DNA from: a virus
Virus record (IMG/VR): IMGVR_UViG_3300023184_000026
Coordinates: 233,259-297,258 of that record
DNA length: 64,000 bases
Direction: 5' to 3' (one strand)
The notes under the pieces were generated by a model. That model did not search any database. It saw only the letters and a program-made list of their open reading frames with translations, and had not been told where the DNA came from. How positions within the stretch are numbered: the stretch's first letter is position 1; each line of letters opens with the position of its first letter. Of this stretch, positions 63,107-64,000 are shown one piece after another. The position numbers and the translations under genes were made by a program.

Positions 63107-63116
63107 TATATTTATA
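63107..63116 (+). promoter_or_regulatory. TATATTTATA element, putative late promoter
   Basis: A perfect copy begins 2 nt after the preceding stop and ends 6 nt before the ATG at 63123. Confidence 0.5.
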
Positions 63117-63122
63117 TAAACC

Positions 63123-63479
63123 ATGCCTACAAATCCTATACCACTTAATAAATTTCGTTTGATTGCAAAAACATTAGATAGCGGAAGCAATCTTATATAC
63201 AGAGAAAATCTGGAAGTTGCTTCTATTTTACTTTCAGCACAAATTACTAATACAACGTCCAGTATCATGAGCACAGATGTGAAAATATTAAAGAGTGGCT
63301 CATTGTCAGATAGTGATGCTATTGCATTATTAAAAGATGCAAAAATTCCACCGGGTGATTCACTAAATCCAATATCTGGAAAAATAGTTCTTGAAAAATA
63401 CGATGCTTTTATAATTACATCTACTGAATCAGGATCATTACAAGTAATATTATCTATATTAGAAAACGCAATTAATTAA
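63123..63479 (+). CDS. Small hypothetical fibre-region protein (118 aa)
   Basis: The protein is polar and beta-prone: NKFRLIAKTLDSGSNLIYRE, then EVASILLSAQITNTTSSI and KIVLEKYDAFIITSTESGSL. The pattern resembles a single small beta-sandwich, perhaps an adaptor or connector of fibre subunits. It has no recognised homologue. It is preceded by a TATATTTATA element and followed after 20 bp by the truncated fibre gene. Confidence 0.6.
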   Translation: MPTNPIPLNKFRLIAKTLDSGSNLIYRENLEVASILLSAQITNTTSSIMSTDVKILKSGSLSDSDAIALLKDAKIPPGDSLNPISGKIVLEKYDAFIITSTESGSLQVILSILENAIN

Positions 63480-63499
63480 CCTCATAGTATCCATACACA

Positions 63500-64000
63500 A
63501 TGTCCAAACTAGTAGGCAGACAACCAATAGAAGTAAAGTTAATTGACAAGGTACATGGATATGTACCAATATATGACAGCGCGTCTGGATATTGGACAAC
63601 AACCGACCTTTATGCTGCTATAACAAGCAGTGTGTCTTCCACCGCAAGTTTTGCAATCAGTGCTTCATATGCACTTACAGCAAGTTATGCATTGAGTTTT
63701 AGCGGAACAAGTGGAACATCTGGTACAAGTGGAACATCCGGTGCCAATGGATCGTCTGGCACAAGTGGAACCAGTGGCACAAGTGGTTCAAGCGGCACAG
63801 CGGGAACAAGTGGCTCTTCTGGTACATCAGGCACGTCTGGTATAGACGGCACAAGCGGTTCAAGTGGAACCAGTGGCACAAGTGGTTCAAGCGGCACAGC
63901 GGGAACAAGTGGCTCTTCTGGTACATCAGGCACGTCTGGTATAGACGGCACAAGCGGTTCAAGTGGAACCAGTGGCACAAGTGGTTCAAGCGGCACAGCG
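63500..64000 (+). CDS. Collagen-like tail fibre, N-terminal part (3' truncated by the window)
   Basis: ATG 63500 opens a frame that runs to the window edge (167 codons seen). The first 50 residues contain KLVGRQPIEVKLIDKVHGYV and YDSASGYWTTTDLYAAI. Then comes SFAISASYALTASYALSFSG, nearly the same as in the fibre at 54638, followed by GTSG/GSSG collagen-like triplets. The triplet part is built of a 99-bp unit repeated almost exactly. It is probably another fibre or a paralogue of the gene at 54638. Confidence 0.8.
   Translation, partial: MSKLVGRQPIEVKLIDKVHGYVPIYDSASGYWTTTDLYAAITSSVSSTASFAISASYALTASYALSFSGTSGTSGTSGTSGANGSSGTSGTSGTSGSSGTAGTSGSSGTSGTSGIDGTSGSSGTSGTSGSSGTAGTSGSSGTSGTSGIDGTSGSSGTSGTSGSSGTA
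63776..64000 (+). repeat. 99-bp tandem repeat within the collagen-like fibre gene
   Basis: The string GGCACAAGTGGTTCAAGCGG recurs at 63776, 63875 and 63974, a period of exactly 99 bp (33 residues, 11 triplets). The sequence between copies is identical as far as I can read, including a single GIDG triplet per unit. The array continues past the right edge. Confidence 0.9.

Noticed and set aside
63685-63996. Reverse-strand PLVPLEPLVP open frame at the right edge
   Set aside because: Again a shadow of the 99-bp collagen-like repeat of the + strand fibre.
1-64000. tRNA genes
   Set aside because: I looked for T-loop-like GGTTCGAATCC patterns with acceptor pairing and found none convincing; a covariance-model search would be decisive.

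Overview
The window is a contiguous block of late (virion) genes, with a few replication genes, from a large AT-rich tailed phage of the T4 superfamily (contractile-tailed myovirus). The call rests on recognisable T4-type proteins: baseplate gp25 and gp6, large terminase gp17, portal gp20, prohead protease gp21, scaffold gp22, major capsid gp23, neck proteins gp13 and gp14, tail-sheath stabiliser gp15, a gp61-type primase and gp46/gp47 recombination functions. The gene order differs strongly from T4. Almost everything is on the + strand with short gaps or 1-10 nt overlaps; only a lysozyme gene is on the - strand. Gaps between genes are all under 150 bp. I saw no tRNA, rRNA, CRISPR or insertion sequence. 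The host cannot be named. A secreted nuclease and an autotransporter-type heptosyltransferase fit a Gram-negative host, but that is inference.

Layout: (1) 1-14.5 kb, baseplate and tail: gp25, gp6, a DNRLRE-like protein, a 1576-aa LamG-containing wedge-like protein, and two proteins sharing a C-terminal module, one of which has a beta-propeller and a dockerin-like calcium-binding pair. (2) 14.6-20 kb, DNA metabolism: RuvC-like nuclease, DnaG/gp61-type primase, and a single polypeptide fusing Mre11/SbcD and Rad50/SbcC (gp47+gp46). (3) 20-26.9 kb: a large unknown protein, a 1306-aa protein with four nucleotidyltransferase-like modules, and a zinc-motif protein. (4) 26.9-36.1 kb: a tightly packed glycan island with GT4+FkbM, a short DegT-type aminotransferase, a hexapeptide acyltransferase, further GT and methyltransferase proteins, and a GT4 fused to a BAHT-type O-heptosyltransferase. 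(5) 36.1-48.8 kb, packaging and head: transglutaminase-like protein, terminase, portal, small head proteins, protease, scaffold, major capsid protein and a strong terminator. (6) 48.9-51.1 kb: GIY-YIG homing nuclease, secreted NUC1-type nuclease and reverse-strand lysozyme. (7) 51.2-54.6 kb, neck: gp13-like, a Vsr/DUF559-like nuclease, gp14-like, gp15-like. (8) 54.6-64 kb, fibres and spikes: collagen-like GTSG repeats, pectate-lyase-type beta-helix, SASYALTASYAL modules, and a truncated fibre gene at the right edge.

Two signals link these regions. A 10-bp element, TATATTTATA or a close variant, lies just upstream of most transcription-unit starts, including in the correct orientation before the only - strand gene; it is probably the late promoter. 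Second, a short KQLIRE peptide occurs at or near the N terminus of several small proteins and inside the giant nucleotidyltransferase. It matches the predicted maturation cleavage site of the major capsid protein (KQLIDE/A), suggesting a set of proteins packaged in the head and processed by the prohead protease.
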